From positions 1 to 64,000 of the forward strand of contig SCMQ01000009.1 of the NCBI GenBank assembly GCA_005503335.1: a DNA stretch of 64,000 nucleotides, given 5' to 3'. Shown one piece after another: positions 9,089 to 18,712 of the stretch; within the stretch, counting starts at the first letter, position 1; each line of letters starts with the position of its first letter. Both the position numbers and the translations under genes were made by a program. The DNA is from Comamonadaceae bacterium 2FH. GTDB lineage: Bacteria > Pseudomonadota > Gammaproteobacteria > Burkholderiales > Burkholderiaceae_C. The notes beneath the pieces were generated by a model. The model did no database searches, was not told where the DNA came from, and saw only the letters and a program-made list of their open reading frames with translations.

Positions 9089-10500
9089 ACGACATGAGCA
9101 CTGCATCCTCATCCCGGCTGACCATGCTCCACCTGGGGCTGGGCTCCTTCCACCGCGCGCACCAGGCGGTCTACATGCACCAGCTGCAGCAAGCCGGCGA
9201 CCGGCGCTGGGCACTGGCGGGCGGCAACATCCGCCCCGACATGGCCGAAACCATAGCCGCGCTGATCGCCCAGCACGGCGCCTACACGCTGGAGACCGTG
9301 ACGCCGCAAGGCGAGCGCAGTTACGCCCGCATCACCTCGATCGAGACCGTGGTGCCCTACGACCCGGCGCTGAGCGGCCTGATCCGCATCGGCACCGACG
9401 ACCGCACCCGCATCATCTCCTTCACCGTCACCGAGGCCGGCTACTACCTGGACGCCCAGAACCGGCTCGACCTTGGACAGGCCGAGCTCGGCGCCGACCT
9501 CGAAGCCCTGCGCCAAGGCCGACCGGGCAGCACCCTCTACGGCGCCCTCACCGCCATCCTGCGCGCGCGCAAGCAGGCCGGCGCCGGCCCGGTCACGCTG
9601 CTCAACTGCGACAACCTGCGTCACAACGGGGACCGCTCGCGCAGCGGCCTGCTGCAGTTCATCGAATTGCTCGGCGACACCGGGCTGCTGGATTGGGTGC
9701 AGGCCCACACCAGCAGCCCCAACGCCATGGTCGACCGCATCACGCCGCGCCCCACGCCCGCGGTGCGCGAGCGCGTGAAGGCCGCCACCTGGGTGGACGA
9801 CGCGGCCGCGCTGATGGGCGAGAGCTTCATCCAGTGGGTGATCGAAGACCGCTTCGTCGCGGGCCGACCGACCTGGGAGAGCGTGGGCGTGGAAATGGTC
9901 GATTCGGTGCAGGCGCACGAGGAAGCCAAGATCCGGCTGCTCAACGCCACCCACAGCTGCATCGCCTGGGCCGGCACGCTGGCCGGCTACACCTTCATCC
10001 ACGAAGGCACGCAGGACCCTGCGATCCGCCGCCTCGCCTATGACTACGTGACCGACGACACCATCCCGGTGCTCAGTCCCAGCCCCATCGACCTGGCGCG
10101 CTACCGCGACGTGGTGCTCGAGCGCTTCGGCAACCCGGCCATCGCCGACACCAACCAGCGCGTGGCGATGGACGGCTTCTCCAAGATTCCCGGCTTCGTC
10201 GCGCCCACCCTCCGCGAGCGCCTGGCGCGCGGCGAGTCGATTGCCAGCGTGGCCATGCTGCCGGCACTGTTTCTCGCCTACCTGCAGCGCTGGCACGCTG
10301 GCCAGATCGCCTACAGCTACCAGGACCAGGCCATGAACCCGGCCGTGGCCCATGCCATCTGCGAAGCCGCCGACCCGGTGGCCGCCTTCTGCGCCGATGC
10401 GACGCTGTGGGGCGGCCTGGCAGGCGACGAGCGCCTGGTGCGCGCGCTGCGCACCGCCTACCAACGTGTGACCCTATTCATCAAGGAGCATCAAAAATGA
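9085..10500 (+). CDS. dalD: D-arabinitol 4-dehydrogenase / mannitol dehydrogenase family
   Basis: 471 residues, polyol-specific long-chain dehydrogenase family. The N-terminal NAD-binding fold starts with MLHLGLGSFHRAHQ. The C-terminal domain has the KIRLLNATHSCIAWAG catalytic lysine region and an MVDRITPRPTPAVRERVKAA segment that fits D-arabinitol 4-dehydrogenases better than mannitol 2-dehydrogenases. It oxidises D-arabinitol to D-xylulose, which the xylulokinase at the end of this operon would phosphorylate; that pairing supports the call. Some activity on mannitol is possible. The start overlaps the ATPase stop and its own stop overlaps the next start (both ATGA). Confidence 0.85.
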
Positions 10501-11285
10501 GTTCTCGTCTGCAAGACAAGCATGCGCTGCTGACCGGCGCCGCCGGCGGCATCGGCCTGGCCGTGGCTGCCGCCTACCTGGAACAGGGCTCGCGCTGCAC
10601 CGTGGCCGACATCGGCGCGCAGCCCACGCCCGAGCTCGCCGCGCTGCTGGACAGCCATCCGGACCGGTTGCAGTACCTGCCCACCGACGTGACGCAGATG
10701 GCGCAGATCGATGCGCTGATCGACGCCGCCACCCAGCGCTTCGGGCCGATCAGCACGCTGTTCAACAACGCCGCCCTGTTCGACATGGCGCCGCTGCTGG
10801 AAAGCCATGAGGCCATGTACGACAAGCTGTTCGCGGTGAACGTCAAGGGCGCGTTCTTCGTGATGCAGAAGGTGCTGGCGCACATGGTGGCGCACGGGGC
10901 CAAAGGCTGCGCCGTGGTCAACATGGCCTCGCAGGCCGGTCGGCGCGGCGAGGCCCTGGTGTCGCACTACTGCGCGAGCAAGGCCGCCGTCATCAGCTAC
11001 ACCCAGAGCGCGGCGCTGGCCATGGCGCCGCACAAGATCCGCGTCAACGCCATTTCGCCGGGCGTGATCGCCACGCCGATGTGGCAGCATGTGGACGCGC
11101 TGTTCGCCAAGTACGAGAACCTGCCGCTGGGCGAGAAGAAAAAGCGGGTGGGCGAGGCCGTGCCCCTGGGCTACATGGGCGACCCCACCGACATCTGCGG
11201 CGCCGCGATATTCCTAGCCAGCGACGAGGCTTCCTACGTCACGGCGCAGACGCTCAACGTCGACGGCGGTAACGTCATGTCCTGA
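10497..11285 (+). CDS. Sorbitol (L-iditol) dehydrogenase, short-chain dehydrogenase family (SmoS/PolS-like)
   Basis: 262 residues, classical SDR. NAD-binding TGAAGGIGLA near residue 15, NNAA at about 88, catalytic Ser in NMASQAGRRGEA, and YCASK holding the Tyr/Lys pair at about 160. NMASQAGRRGEALV and ENLPLGEKKKRVGEAVPLG are hallmark stretches of sorbitol dehydrogenase SmoS/PolS, which converts D-glucitol to fructose. Together with dalD it lets one importer serve several polyols. The ATG overlaps the dalD stop. Confidence 0.88.
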   Translation: MSSRLQDKHALLTGAAGGIGLAVAAAYLEQGSRCTVADIGAQPTPELAALLDSHPDRLQYLPTDVTQMAQIDALIDAATQRFGPISTLFNNAALFDMAPLLESHEAMYDKLFAVNVKGAFFVMQKVLAHMVAHGAKGCAVVNMASQAGRRGEALVSHYCASKAAVISYTQSAALAMAPHKIRVNAISPGVIATPMWQHVDALFAKYENLPLGEKKKRVGEAVPLGYMGDPTDICGAAIFLASDEASYVTAQTLNVDGGNVMS

Positions 11286-11308
11286 ACCTCACTGCCTGCC
11301 GCTGCGCC

Positions 11309-12232
11309 ATGCCCGCCAAACCGCGTCAACTCAAGCCCGAGCTCGAACACGACTACAGCCGTCCGACCGAGCTGGGCTATGAGTCGCCCGACGAGGTCGG
11401 CTTCATCCGCTGCATGGCGCACGGTTTCCCGACGCCCCTGGCCCGCTGGCACCACCACGACGAGTACGAGCTGCACCTGATCACGGCCACCTCGGGCAAG
11501 GTGTTCGTGGGCGACTGGATCGGCCAGTTCCAGCCGGGGCAACTGGTATTGACCGGGCCGCGCCTGCCGCACAACTGGGTCAGCATGGACCTGCCCGAAG
11601 GCGGCGTGCCCGAGCGCGACCTGGTGATCCAGTTCAGCCACGGGCCCATCGAGGCCGGCAGCGAACATATCCCGGAGCTGCGCGAAGTGCTGCCGCTGCT
11701 GGAGCGCGCCAAACACGGCATCGAGTTCTTCGGCCTCCATGCCCAGGCCCTGACGCACTGGCGGCGCGTCAAGTCCGGCCACGGCCTTGCGCGCTTCGCG
11801 GCGCTCTGCGAATTCCTCGCCGAGCTGGCGCGATGCACCGACTACCGGCTGCTGTCGAACGCCCAGCTGCAATGCGTGGACGACGACGATCAGACCGCCC
11901 AGATCAATGCCATCGTCAGCCGCATCACGGAAAGCCTCGGCGAGCCGCTGTCGGCGGCCGACCTGGCCCAGCAGCTCGGCATGAGCGAAAGCCGCTTCTC
12001 GCGCTTCTTCCGCCGCGCCACCGGCAACACCTTCACCGATTTCGTCAACCATGTGCGGGTCAACCGCGCCTGCCAGCTGCTGATGGAGTCGGACCGCTAC
12101 ATCACGCAGATCGGCTATGAGGTCGGCTTCAACAACATCGCCAACTTCAACCGTCGCTTCCTCGACATCAAGGGCATGACGCCCAGCGAGTACCGCCGTC
12201 AGGCGGCCAATCGCTTCGAAGGCAAGAGCTGA
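11309..12232 (+). CDS. AraC family transcriptional regulator of the polyol operon
   Basis: 307 residues. N-terminal cupin-like sensing domain (WHHHDEYELHLITATSGKVF, about 45-65) and C-terminal AraC DNA-binding domain with two helix-turn-helices (LSAADLAQQLGMSESRFSRF and ITQIGYEVGFNNIANFNRRF). It resembles MtlR/SmoC-type activators of mannitol and sorbitol operons. Lying inside the operon it regulates, it probably acts at the direct repeats near 4762-4856. It starts 23 bp after the sorbitol dehydrogenase stop, without a clear Shine-Dalgarno. Confidence 0.85.
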   Translation: MPAKPRQLKPELEHDYSRPTELGYESPDEVGFIRCMAHGFPTPLARWHHHDEYELHLITATSGKVFVGDWIGQFQPGQLVLTGPRLPHNWVSMDLPEGGVPERDLVIQFSHGPIEAGSEHIPELREVLPLLERAKHGIEFFGLHAQALTHWRRVKSGHGLARFAALCEFLAELARCTDYRLLSNAQLQCVDDDDQTAQINAIVSRITESLGEPLSAADLAQQLGMSESRFSRFFRRATGNTFTDFVNHVRVNRACQLLMESDRYITQIGYEVGFNNIANFNRRFLDIKGMTPSEYRRQAANRFEGKS

Positions 12233-12236
12233 AAAC

Positions 12237-13684
12237 ATGTACCTCGGCATCGACCTGGGCACCTCGGGCCTCAAGCTCCTGCTGCTCGACACGCAGCACC
12301 GGGTGCAGGCCAGCGCCGACGCCCCACTGAGCCTGCAGCGCCCCCATCCGGGCTGGAGCGAGCAGCATCCCCAGGACTGGTGGCAGGCGCTCGAGCGTGC
12401 CGTGGCGCAGCTGCGCGCCGACGCGCCCCAGGCCTGGCGCCAGGTGCGCGCCATCGGCCTGTCGGGCCAGATGCACGGCGCCGTCGTGCTGGACGCTCAG
12501 GACCGGGTGCTCAGGCCCGCCATCCTCTGGAACGACGGGCGCTCGGAACCGCAATGCCTGGAGCTGGAGCAGCGCCGACCAGACTCGCACCGCATCACCG
12601 GCAACCTCGCCATGCCGGGCTTCACCGCCCCCAAGCTGCTGTGGCTGCGCGAGCACGAGGCCGCGCTGTTCGCGCAGATCCGCCGGGTGCTGCTGCCCAA
12701 GGACTGGCTGCGCCTGCAGCTCACCGGCGAGGCCGTGAGCGACATGTCCGACGCCTCAGGCACGCTGTGGCTCGACGTCGGCCAGCGCCGCTGGAGCGAG
12801 CCCATGCTCGAGGCCTGGCCCAGATGCCGCGCCTGGTCGAGGGCAGCGCCGCCGGCGGCCGGCTGCGCCCGGCCCTGGCCGCGCAATGGGGGCTGGACGC
12901 GACGGTGCTGGTGGCCGGCGGCGGCGGCGACAACGCGGCCAGCGCGGTCGGCGTCGGCGCGGCGCGCGCGGGCCAGGGCTTCGTCTCGCTCGGCACCTCG
13001 GGCGTGGTGTTCCTGGTCAGCGACGCCTTCGAGCCTGCGCCCGAGCAGGCCGTGCATGCCTTCGCCCACGCCCTGCCCGGACGCTGGCACCAGATGGCGG
13101 TCATGCTCAGCGCCGCCAGCGCCTTCGACTGGGGCGCCCGGCTGACCGGCAGTGCGGGTGCCGCACCGCTGGCGCAGCAGGTAGCGGCGCTGACGCCGGC
13201 GCAGCGCGCACGCGCCCCGCTGTTCCTGCCCTACCTGAGTGGCGAGCGCACGCCGCACAACAATCCGCAGGCCAGCGGCGTGTTCGTCGGCCTGCGCGCC
13301 GATCACGCGGCCGCCGATCTCGGCTACGCCGTGATGGAGGGAGTGGGTTTCGGCCTCATGGACGGCCTGCGCGCCATGGGCCGGACCGCGCCGTCGGACA
13401 TCCCGCTGGCGCTGGTCGGCGGCGGCGCGCGCAGCGACGCCTGGGCCCAGTTGCTGGCCAGCGGCCTGGCCTGCCCGCTGCACCGCCCGGCCGGCGCCCA
13501 CGCAGCGGCGGCGCTGGGCGCGGCGCGCCTGGCCTGGCTGGCCGACGACGGCACCGAGGAACAGGTCTGCCGGCCCCTGCCGCTGGCCCAGGCCTTCGAG
13601 CCCGAGGCGGCCCTCGGCCAGTTGCTGGCCGAGCGCTACCCGCGCTTCAGGGCACTCTACCCGGCGCTGCAACCCTGGTTTTGA
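12237..13684 (+). pseudogene. xylB: Xylulokinase with an internal frameshift
   Basis: FGGY carbohydrate kinase that would phosphorylate D-xylulose. The first part reads normally from the ATG at 12237 (MYLGIDLGTSGLKLLLLDT ... LSGQMHGAVVLD) to about WSEPMLEA near 12815. The rest of the kinase (LAQMPRLVEGSA, GGGGDNAASAVG, LPYLSGERTPHNN, ALVGGGARSD) is in another frame and ends at 13684. One missing base (or 3n+1 bases) near 12810-12818 explains this. The summed length, about 482 residues, is normal for XylB, so little else is lost. It may be a sequencing error, a recent mutation or a real pseudogene. It starts 4 bp after the AraC stop. Confidence 0.85.
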
Positions 13685-13707
13685 GCTCGCCTGTGCCCGG
13701 CGGCTTC

Positions 13708-13752
13708 AGCGCCCTGCCGCAGGGACATCTGGGGCGACGCACCGGGCCCTGA
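13708..13752 (+). repeat. Short LGRR repeat, copy 2, after xylB
   Basis: Begins 23 bp past the xylB stop. It matches the 3' end of the Lrp gene (4683-4724) with four differences in 42 bases, two of them silent in the shared frame, and ends in TGA in that frame. No gene is open through it here. Confidence 0.6.
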
Positions 13753-13856
13753 ACTCGCAGGCGACGGCCCCTGTCATGCGGGCGTCACATGCTTGCGGCA
13801 AGCTGAGGCAAAAACGCGCGCCGAAGTGCCGCGACGAAGAACTGCCAGGGAGGACA

Positions 13857-13882
13857 GCGGGGCCGCAGGCCCCGCTTTTTTT
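13857..13882 (+). terminator. Rho-independent terminator of the polyol operon
   Basis: GCGGGGCC (13857-13864), loop GCA, GGCCCCGC (13868-13875), then seven T (13876-13882). It sits between xylB and the convergent mltA gene, which ends 10 bp later. Confidence 0.9.
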
Positions 13883-13891
13883 GCGGCGGCT

Positions 13892-15049
13892 TCAGCGCTG
13901 CGCGACCGGCCTGGGCCACAGCACCCACAGCCTGAGCGGCTGCTTGAGCCGGCCGGCCAGGTCCCCGGCCTCGGCGCCCCAGCCGGCGAAATAGTCGGCA
14001 CGCAGCGCGCCGACGATGGCGCTGCCGGTGTCCTGCGCCATGACCAGGCGCTGCAGGTTCAGCAGCGGGCCGCTGGAGGCCAGCCAGACCGGCGTGCCGT
14101 AGGGGATGCTTTCACGGTCCACCGCGATCGAGCGGCCGGGCGTCAGCGGCACGCCCTGGGCGCCGCGCGGGCCGAAGGCGGCGTCGAGCTCGGACATGGC
14201 CTCCTCGCGGAAGAACACCATGCGCGGGTTGCTCCACAGCAGCTCGTTGACGCGCTGCGGGTTCTGCGCGATCCAGGCCTTGATGCCCGGCCAGGAGGCG
14301 TCGCGCAGCGCGCCCTGGTCGAGCAGCCAGCGCCCCACGCTCTTGTAGGGCTGATCGTTGGTGGCGGCATAGGCCAGGCGCACCAGGCGCTGGCTGCCGT
14401 CGGCCTCGGTCACGCGCAGCCGGCCCGAGCCCTGGATCTGCAGCATCAGGGCGTCGACGGGATCCGCCAAGTAGGCGATCTCGCGGCCGCGCAGCGCGGC
14501 GCGCGCCTCGGGCAGGGTCTCGATCTCCTGGCGCGTGTACCAGGGCCGGCGCTGCGCCAGACTGGCCGGCGGCCGGTACAGCGGCACCTGAAAGCCGGGC
14601 CGCGGCCCGCGCGAGGCCTCCAGCAGCGGCTCGTAGTAGCCCGTCAGCAGGCCGTCGGCCGACGTGCCCTCGACGGGCTCGACGCGGTAGGGCTGCAGGC
14701 GCTGCACCAGCCAGGCGCGCTGCTCGTCGGCGCTCGCAATGCTCAGGCGCCGCACCTCGCCGCACAGCGAAGCGAGTGCAGCCGGGCCGGGCCGCTCGCA
14801 ACTCTTGACCCAGGCGTTCCAGGCCTCGTGCAGCGCATCGGCCTCGAAGCCCGGCAACTCGGCCCAGCGCACCGGCACCCAGCGGCTCTTGGGCTGCTGC
14901 AAGGGTGGCGGCAGCGGCGCCAGCTCGTCAGGCGGCAGCGCGCCGGCCGTGACCCCGCGCTCGCCAGGGGCGGGCGCCGGCGTCAGGGCGCAGCCGGCCA
15001 GCGTTCCTACAATCAGCGCCAGGAAAAGCTGCCACAGGAGTCGGTTCAT
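13892..15049 (-). CDS. mltA: Membrane-bound lytic murein transglycosylase A
   Basis: 385 residues. Lipoprotein signal peptide MNRLLWQLFLALIVGTLAGC with the lipobox Cys at about residue 20, so probably anchored in the outer membrane. The MltA domain follows (GLLTGYYEPLLEASR around 125), then the C-terminal 3D domain with the catalytic Asp in VMAQDTGSAIVGALRADYF. It cleaves peptidoglycan glycan strands to 1,6-anhydro products. The start was chosen for the lipobox peptide. The start codon overlaps, on the opposite strand, the ATG of a tiny divergent ORF. Confidence 0.92.
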   Translation of the reverse strand: MNRLLWQLFLALIVGTLAGCALTPAPAPGERGVTAGALPPDELAPLPPPLQQPKSRWVPVRWAELPGFEADALHEAWNAWVKSCERPGPAALASLCGEVRRLSIASADEQRAWLVQRLQPYRVEPVEGTSADGLLTGYYEPLLEASRGPRPGFQVPLYRPPASLAQRRPWYTRQEIETLPEARAALRGREIAYLADPVDALMLQIQGSGRLRVTEADGSQRLVRLAYAATNDQPYKSVGRWLLDQGALRDASWPGIKAWIAQNPQRVNELLWSNPRMVFFREEAMSELDAAFGPRGAQGVPLTPGRSIAVDRESIPYGTPVWLASSGPLLNLQRLVMAQDTGSAIVGALRADYFAGWGAEAGDLAGRLKQPLRLWVLWPRPVAQR

Positions 15050-15182
15050 GGTCTTGATTTTGCTCGAAGCGCTGGGCGCCCTGCTGCTGCTGCTGCTGAT
15101 CGTCTGGTGGACCATGTTCTCCGGGCGCCGCAAGGGCGAGCTGCCGGACGCGCACAAGGGCAAGGACGACGCGGGAACATGA
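15048..15182 (+). CDS. Putative 44-residue single-pass membrane protein
   Basis: MVLILLEALGALLLLLLIVWW forms one hydrophobic helix, followed by a charged cytoplasmic-type tail (FSGRRKGELPDAHKGKDDAG). A good Shine-Dalgarno (AGGAG, 15036-15040) stands 7 bp before the ATG. The ATG overlaps the mltA start codon on the other strand (TCATG), so the two genes are divergent with no gap. I do not recognise a family. The Shine-Dalgarno and the transmembrane/charged-tail design support a real gene, but it could be chance. Confidence 0.5.
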   Translation: MVLILLEALGALLLLLLIVWWTMFSGRRKGELPDAHKGKDDAGT

Positions 15183-15203
15183 GGCCCCGCCAGGGTCGCA
15201 GCG

Positions 15204-15851
15204 CTAAAGCTCGCGCAGCAGGTTGGCCAGTTCGACGGCGGACTTGACCTCCATCTTGTCGAACACGCGCGCGCGGTGCACCTCCACCGTGCGCACGCTG
15301 ATGTCGAGCTGGTCGGCGATCAGCTTGTTGGGCAGGCCCTCGACCACCAGGCGCATGACGTCGCGCTCGCGCTCGGTCAGCTCGCCCAGGCGGGCCTGCA
15401 GGCCGGCCTTGCGCTGGCGCGCCTCCAGCCGCTGCTGCGAGGCGGCCAGGGCCTGCTCGATGCGGTCGACCAGGGCGTTGTCGGAGAACGGCTTCTCGCA
15501 GAAGTCGAAAGCGCCGCGCTTGACCGCGTCGACCGCGGTCGGCACGTCGGCGTGGCCGGACAGGAAGATCACTGGCCAGGCCTCGGCCAGGCCGCGCTCG
15601 ACCAGCTTGTCGAACAGCGCCAGCCCGCTCTGCCCCGGCATGCGCACGTCCAGCAACAGGCAACCGGCCTGCCTGGGCAGGACCCCGCCGGCCAGGCCGC
15701 TCGCCGGGTCGGCCAGCATGCGCTCGAAGGCCTCGGCGCTGTCGTAGACCTCGCTGAGCAGGCGGCGCGAGCGCAGCAGCCAGGCCATGGCCTCGCGCAC
15801 GCTGGCATCGTCGTCGACGATGAAGACGGTGGCGTTCAGGACGGGCTGCAT
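15204..15851 (-). CDS. Two-component response regulator, FixJ/DctR type (receiver + LuxR helix-turn-helix)
   Basis: 215 residues. Receiver domain 8-130 with acidic pocket VDDD, phospho-acceptor Asp in LLLDVRMPGQSG, and Lys in CEKPFSDN. LuxR-type DNA-binding domain about 150-212 (LTERERDVMRLVVEGLPNKL, ISVRTVEVHRARVFDKM). It starts 9 bp after the partner kinase stops and is the last gene of the yhdP-nitrilase-kinase operon. It resembles DctR, the regulator of C4-dicarboxylate uptake, but no dctPQM genes are in the window, so the target is open. Confidence 0.88.
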   Translation of the reverse strand: MQPVLNATVFIVDDDASVREAMAWLLRSRRLLSEVYDSAEAFERMLADPASGLAGGVLPRQAGCLLLDVRMPGQSGLALFDKLVERGLAEAWPVIFLSGHADVPTAVDAVKRGAFDFCEKPFSDNALVDRIEQALAASQQRLEARQRKAGLQARLGELTERERDVMRLVVEGLPNKLIADQLDISVRTVEVHRARVFDKMEVKSAVELANLLREL

Positions 15852-15860
15852 GGGGGCATT

Positions 15861-17885
15861 CTAGGCCGCCGGCAGGGTGAAGCGGAACACCGTGCCGCGC
15901 GGCTCATTGGCGCGGAAGTCCATGTAGCCGCCATGCTGCTCGACCACGGTGCGGCACAGGCTCAGGCCCAGGCCCATGCCCTCGGCCTTGGTGGTGAAGA
16001 AGGGCGTGAACAGCTGCTGCGCGACCTCGTCGGGAATGCCCGAGCCCAGGTCGCTGACCGAGAACTCCAGCCAGCGGTTGCCCTCGGCAGAGGCCGCGCG
16101 GCGCACCTGCAGCACCAGCTCGCGCTCGCGCAGCTCGGGCCGGTCCATGGCCTGCATGCCGTTGCGCGCCAGGTTCAGCAGCACCTGCTCGACCATGGTG
16201 CGGTCGCACAGCGCGCGCGGCAAGCCGTCCTGCAGGTGCGTGAGCACGCGCACCTGCAGCTTGCGCGCCTGCAGGCTGACCAGGGGCATGATGGCGTCGA
16301 GCAGGGCCTGTGGCGGCACGGCCTCGCGCGCCTGGTCGCGCCGGCGCACGAAGTCGTGCACGCTGTTGATGACCCGGCCGGCGCGCTCGGCCTGCTCGGC
16401 GATGCGGCGCATGGCCATGCGCAGGTCGGCCATGGGGTCGAAGCCGCTGCCGGGCGCGGCCGGCTGATCGAGCAGGTTCAGCGAGCCCGTGGCATAGCTG
16501 GCGATGGCTGCCAGCGGCTGGTTCAGCTCATGGCTCAGCAGAGAGGCCATCTCGCCCACCGTGGCCAGGCGCGCCGTGGCCTGCAGCCGCTCCTGCGAGG
16601 CGCGCGAGAGCTCCTCGACGCGGCGCTGCTCGCTGATGTCGAGGAAGGCGCTCATCCAGCCGGTCTGCTCGCCCAGCACGCTGATCAGCGGCGCCTCGAT
16701 GATCAGCACCGGAAAGCGCGAGCCGTCCTTGCGCATGAACACCGATTCGAAGCCCTCGCGCGGCGGCAGGTGGCCGGTCAGGCGTATGGCCTGGCGCTGC
16801 TGGTATTCGTCGGCCATCTCGGGCGGCCAGTAGGGCATGGGCGCGCTGTGGCCCAGCAGTTCCTCGGCGCTGAAGCCCACCATCTGGCAGAAGGCCGGGT
16901 TGACGTAGCTGATGCGGCCCTGCAGGTCGCGCGCGCGCAGGCCGGTCACCAGCGAGTCCTCCATGGCCTTGCGAAAGGCCAGCGCGTCGGCCAGGTCGCG
17001 CTCTGCCCTCAGGCGCCGGCGCATGTCCTTGCCCAGCAGCAACAGCACCGAGGCCAGCGCGATGGTCATGGCCGTCACCAGCGCCGTGAGCAGGTTGGGG
17101 AACAGGTCGGGCGCGCTGCGCCAGCCGTCCATGCGCAGCACCAGGGTGTTGCCCGGCAGGTCCAGCAGCTGCTGCGCCGAGAAGATGCGGCTGCCGCGAC
17201 GCACCGAGCCGTGCAGCGCCAGGCGGGTGCCGTCGGGCTCGGTGAACGAGACCTCCTGGCGCCGCGTGTACTGCTTGCCGATCAGCTCGACCAGCATCTC
17301 CTGCAGCGAGTAGGTGGCGACCACGTAGCCGCTGAGCCGGCCCGCGCTGACCTGGGGCAGGCAGGCCTCCATGACCTCCATTCCGAGGCCGTCGCTCTGC
17401 GGCACGAAGTAGCTGCTGGAATAGGCCGGGCCGTTGGCCTTGCGCGCCGTGGCGCAGGCCAGCGCCACCTCGTGCTGGGCCGACGCGCGGCTCATGCGGC
17501 CGAACACCGGCTGGCGAAACGGCGTGTCCACATGGGCCAGCTCGGCCAGCTCGGCGTCGCGCCATTCCAGGCGCAGCCATTCGCGGTGCTCGCGCAGCAG
17601 CAGCGCCGCCTCGGGCTGCCAGGAGCCGGGCGTCGGGCTGCTGGCCTGCAGGGCCTGCAGGGCCTGGATGTTGCGGGTCAGCGCGCTGCGTATGTCGCTG
17701 ACCGCGTCGGCGGTGTCGCGCTCGAGCTCGCCCTGCACCTGGCTGGCCTCGTAGCGACCCGCCAGCCAGACCAGGGTGGCCAGCACCAGCACCACCAGCA
17801 CCACCAGCAGGGCCCACAGCGAACGGCGCCGGTCGGCCGGGGGCAGCCACAGCCGGGAAGTCGGCAGGGCGCGCACCTCGGCCAT
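15861..17885 (-). CDS. Membrane PAS sensor histidine kinase (DctS-like)
   Basis: 674 residues. N-terminal transmembrane helix (SLWALLVVLVVLVLATLVWL), a periplasmic sensor region of about 240 residues, a second helix (LLTALVTAMTIALASVLLLL), a PAS domain (about 310-430), H-box LLSHELNQPLAAIASYATG, and an ATPase domain with N-box NLARNGMQAM and GMGLGLSL. The architecture and H-box fit DctS/DctB C4-dicarboxylate sensors. The ATG overlaps the nitrilase stop as TGATG on the minus strand; a GTG three bases earlier is possible. Partner of the response regulator that follows. Confidence 0.88.
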   Translation of the reverse strand: MAEVRALPTSRLWLPPADRRRSLWALLVVLVVLVLATLVWLAGRYEASQVQGELERDTADAVSDIRSALTRNIQALQALQASSPTPGSWQPEAALLLREHREWLRLEWRDAELAELAHVDTPFRQPVFGRMSRASAQHEVALACATARKANGPAYSSSYFVPQSDGLGMEVMEACLPQVSAGRLSGYVVATYSLQEMLVELIGKQYTRRQEVSFTEPDGTRLALHGSVRRGSRIFSAQQLLDLPGNTLVLRMDGWRSAPDLFPNLLTALVTAMTIALASVLLLLGKDMRRRLRAERDLADALAFRKAMEDSLVTGLRARDLQGRISYVNPAFCQMVGFSAEELLGHSAPMPYWPPEMADEYQQRQAIRLTGHLPPREGFESVFMRKDGSRFPVLIIEAPLISVLGEQTGWMSAFLDISEQRRVEELSRASQERLQATARLATVGEMASLLSHELNQPLAAIASYATGSLNLLDQPAAPGSGFDPMADLRMAMRRIAEQAERAGRVINSVHDFVRRRDQAREAVPPQALLDAIMPLVSLQARKLQVRVLTHLQDGLPRALCDRTMVEQVLLNLARNGMQAMDRPELRERELVLQVRRAASAEGNRWLEFSVSDLGSGIPDEVAQQLFTPFFTTKAEGMGLGLSLCRTVVEQHGGYMDFRANEPRGTVFRFTLPAA

Positions 17886-18712
17886 CACAGCACGCGGTGC
17901 GACAGCGCCGGCAGCTGCCGCCGGCAGTCGGCCAGGCGCTGGGCGTCGAGCTCGGCCAGCACCGCGCCGGCGCCCTCGGGCCGCAGCCCCTCTACCCGCC
18001 CCCAGGGGTCGACCACCATGCTGTGGCCCCAGGTGCGGCGGCCGTTTTCATGCCGCCCGCCCTGGGCCGGCGCCACCACCCAGGCCAGGTTCTCCACGGC
18101 CCTCGCGCGCAGCAGCAGCTCCCAGTGGGCCTGGCCCGTGGTGTAGGTGAAGGCGCTGGGCACCAGCAGCAGGTCGGCGCCCTGGGCCGCATAGGCGCGG
18201 TACAGCTCGGGAAAGCGCAGGTCGTAGCAGACGCTCAGGCCCACGCGCCAGACATGGCCGTCGCGCGAGGGCAGCTCGAACAGCGCCGGCGCGCGCCCGG
18301 CCTCGAGCACGCGCGCCTCGTCGAACTGCTCGCGCCCGCTGTCGAAGCGGAACAGGTGGATCTTGTCGTAGCGCGCCACGCAGCGCCCGTCGGGCGCGAA
18401 GGCCAGCGAGCTGTTGCGCACCTGGTGCGCGCGCCGCCCGGGCTCGTCCACCGACAGCGGCAGGGTGCCGCCGACGATCCACAGGCCCAGCTCGCGCGCG
18501 GCCTGCGCCAGCCACCGCTGGATGGTGCCGTCGCCGAAGGGCTCCTGCAGCGCCAGCTTGTCGGTGTCGCGCGCGCCCATCACGCAGAAGTACTCGGGCA
18601 GCACGGCGAGCTCGGCGCCGCCCTGCGCGGCCTGCTCGAGCAGGTCGCGCGCGCTGCGCAGGTTGCCCTCGAGCGCGGTGCCCGAGACCATCTGGAGCGC
18701 GGCCACCTTCAT
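17885..18712 (-). CDS. Carbon-nitrogen hydrolase (nitrilase superfamily, Nit-like amidase)
   Basis: 275 residues. Catalytic triad motifs of the nitrilase fold: Glu in VLPEYFCVMG (about 42), Lys in YDKIHLFRFD (about 110), and Cys in GLSVCYDLRFPELYR (about 153). Nit-like amidases of this type hydrolyse omega-amides such as deaminated glutathione. The exact substrate is inferred. The start overlaps the yhdP stop (ATGA) and its stop overlaps the kinase start, so it is translationally coupled on both sides. Confidence 0.9.
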   Translation of the reverse strand: MKVAALQMVSGTALEGNLRSARDLLEQAAQGGAELAVLPEYFCVMGARDTDKLALQEPFGDGTIQRWLAQAARELGLWIVGGTLPLSVDEPGRRAHQVRNSSLAFAPDGRCVARYDKIHLFRFDSGREQFDEARVLEAGRAPALFELPSRDGHVWRVGLSVCYDLRFPELYRAYAAQGADLLLVPSAFTYTTGQAHWELLLRARAVENLAWVVAPAQGGRHENGRRTWGHSMVVDPWGRVEGLRPEGAGAVLAELDAQRLADCRRQLPALSHRVL

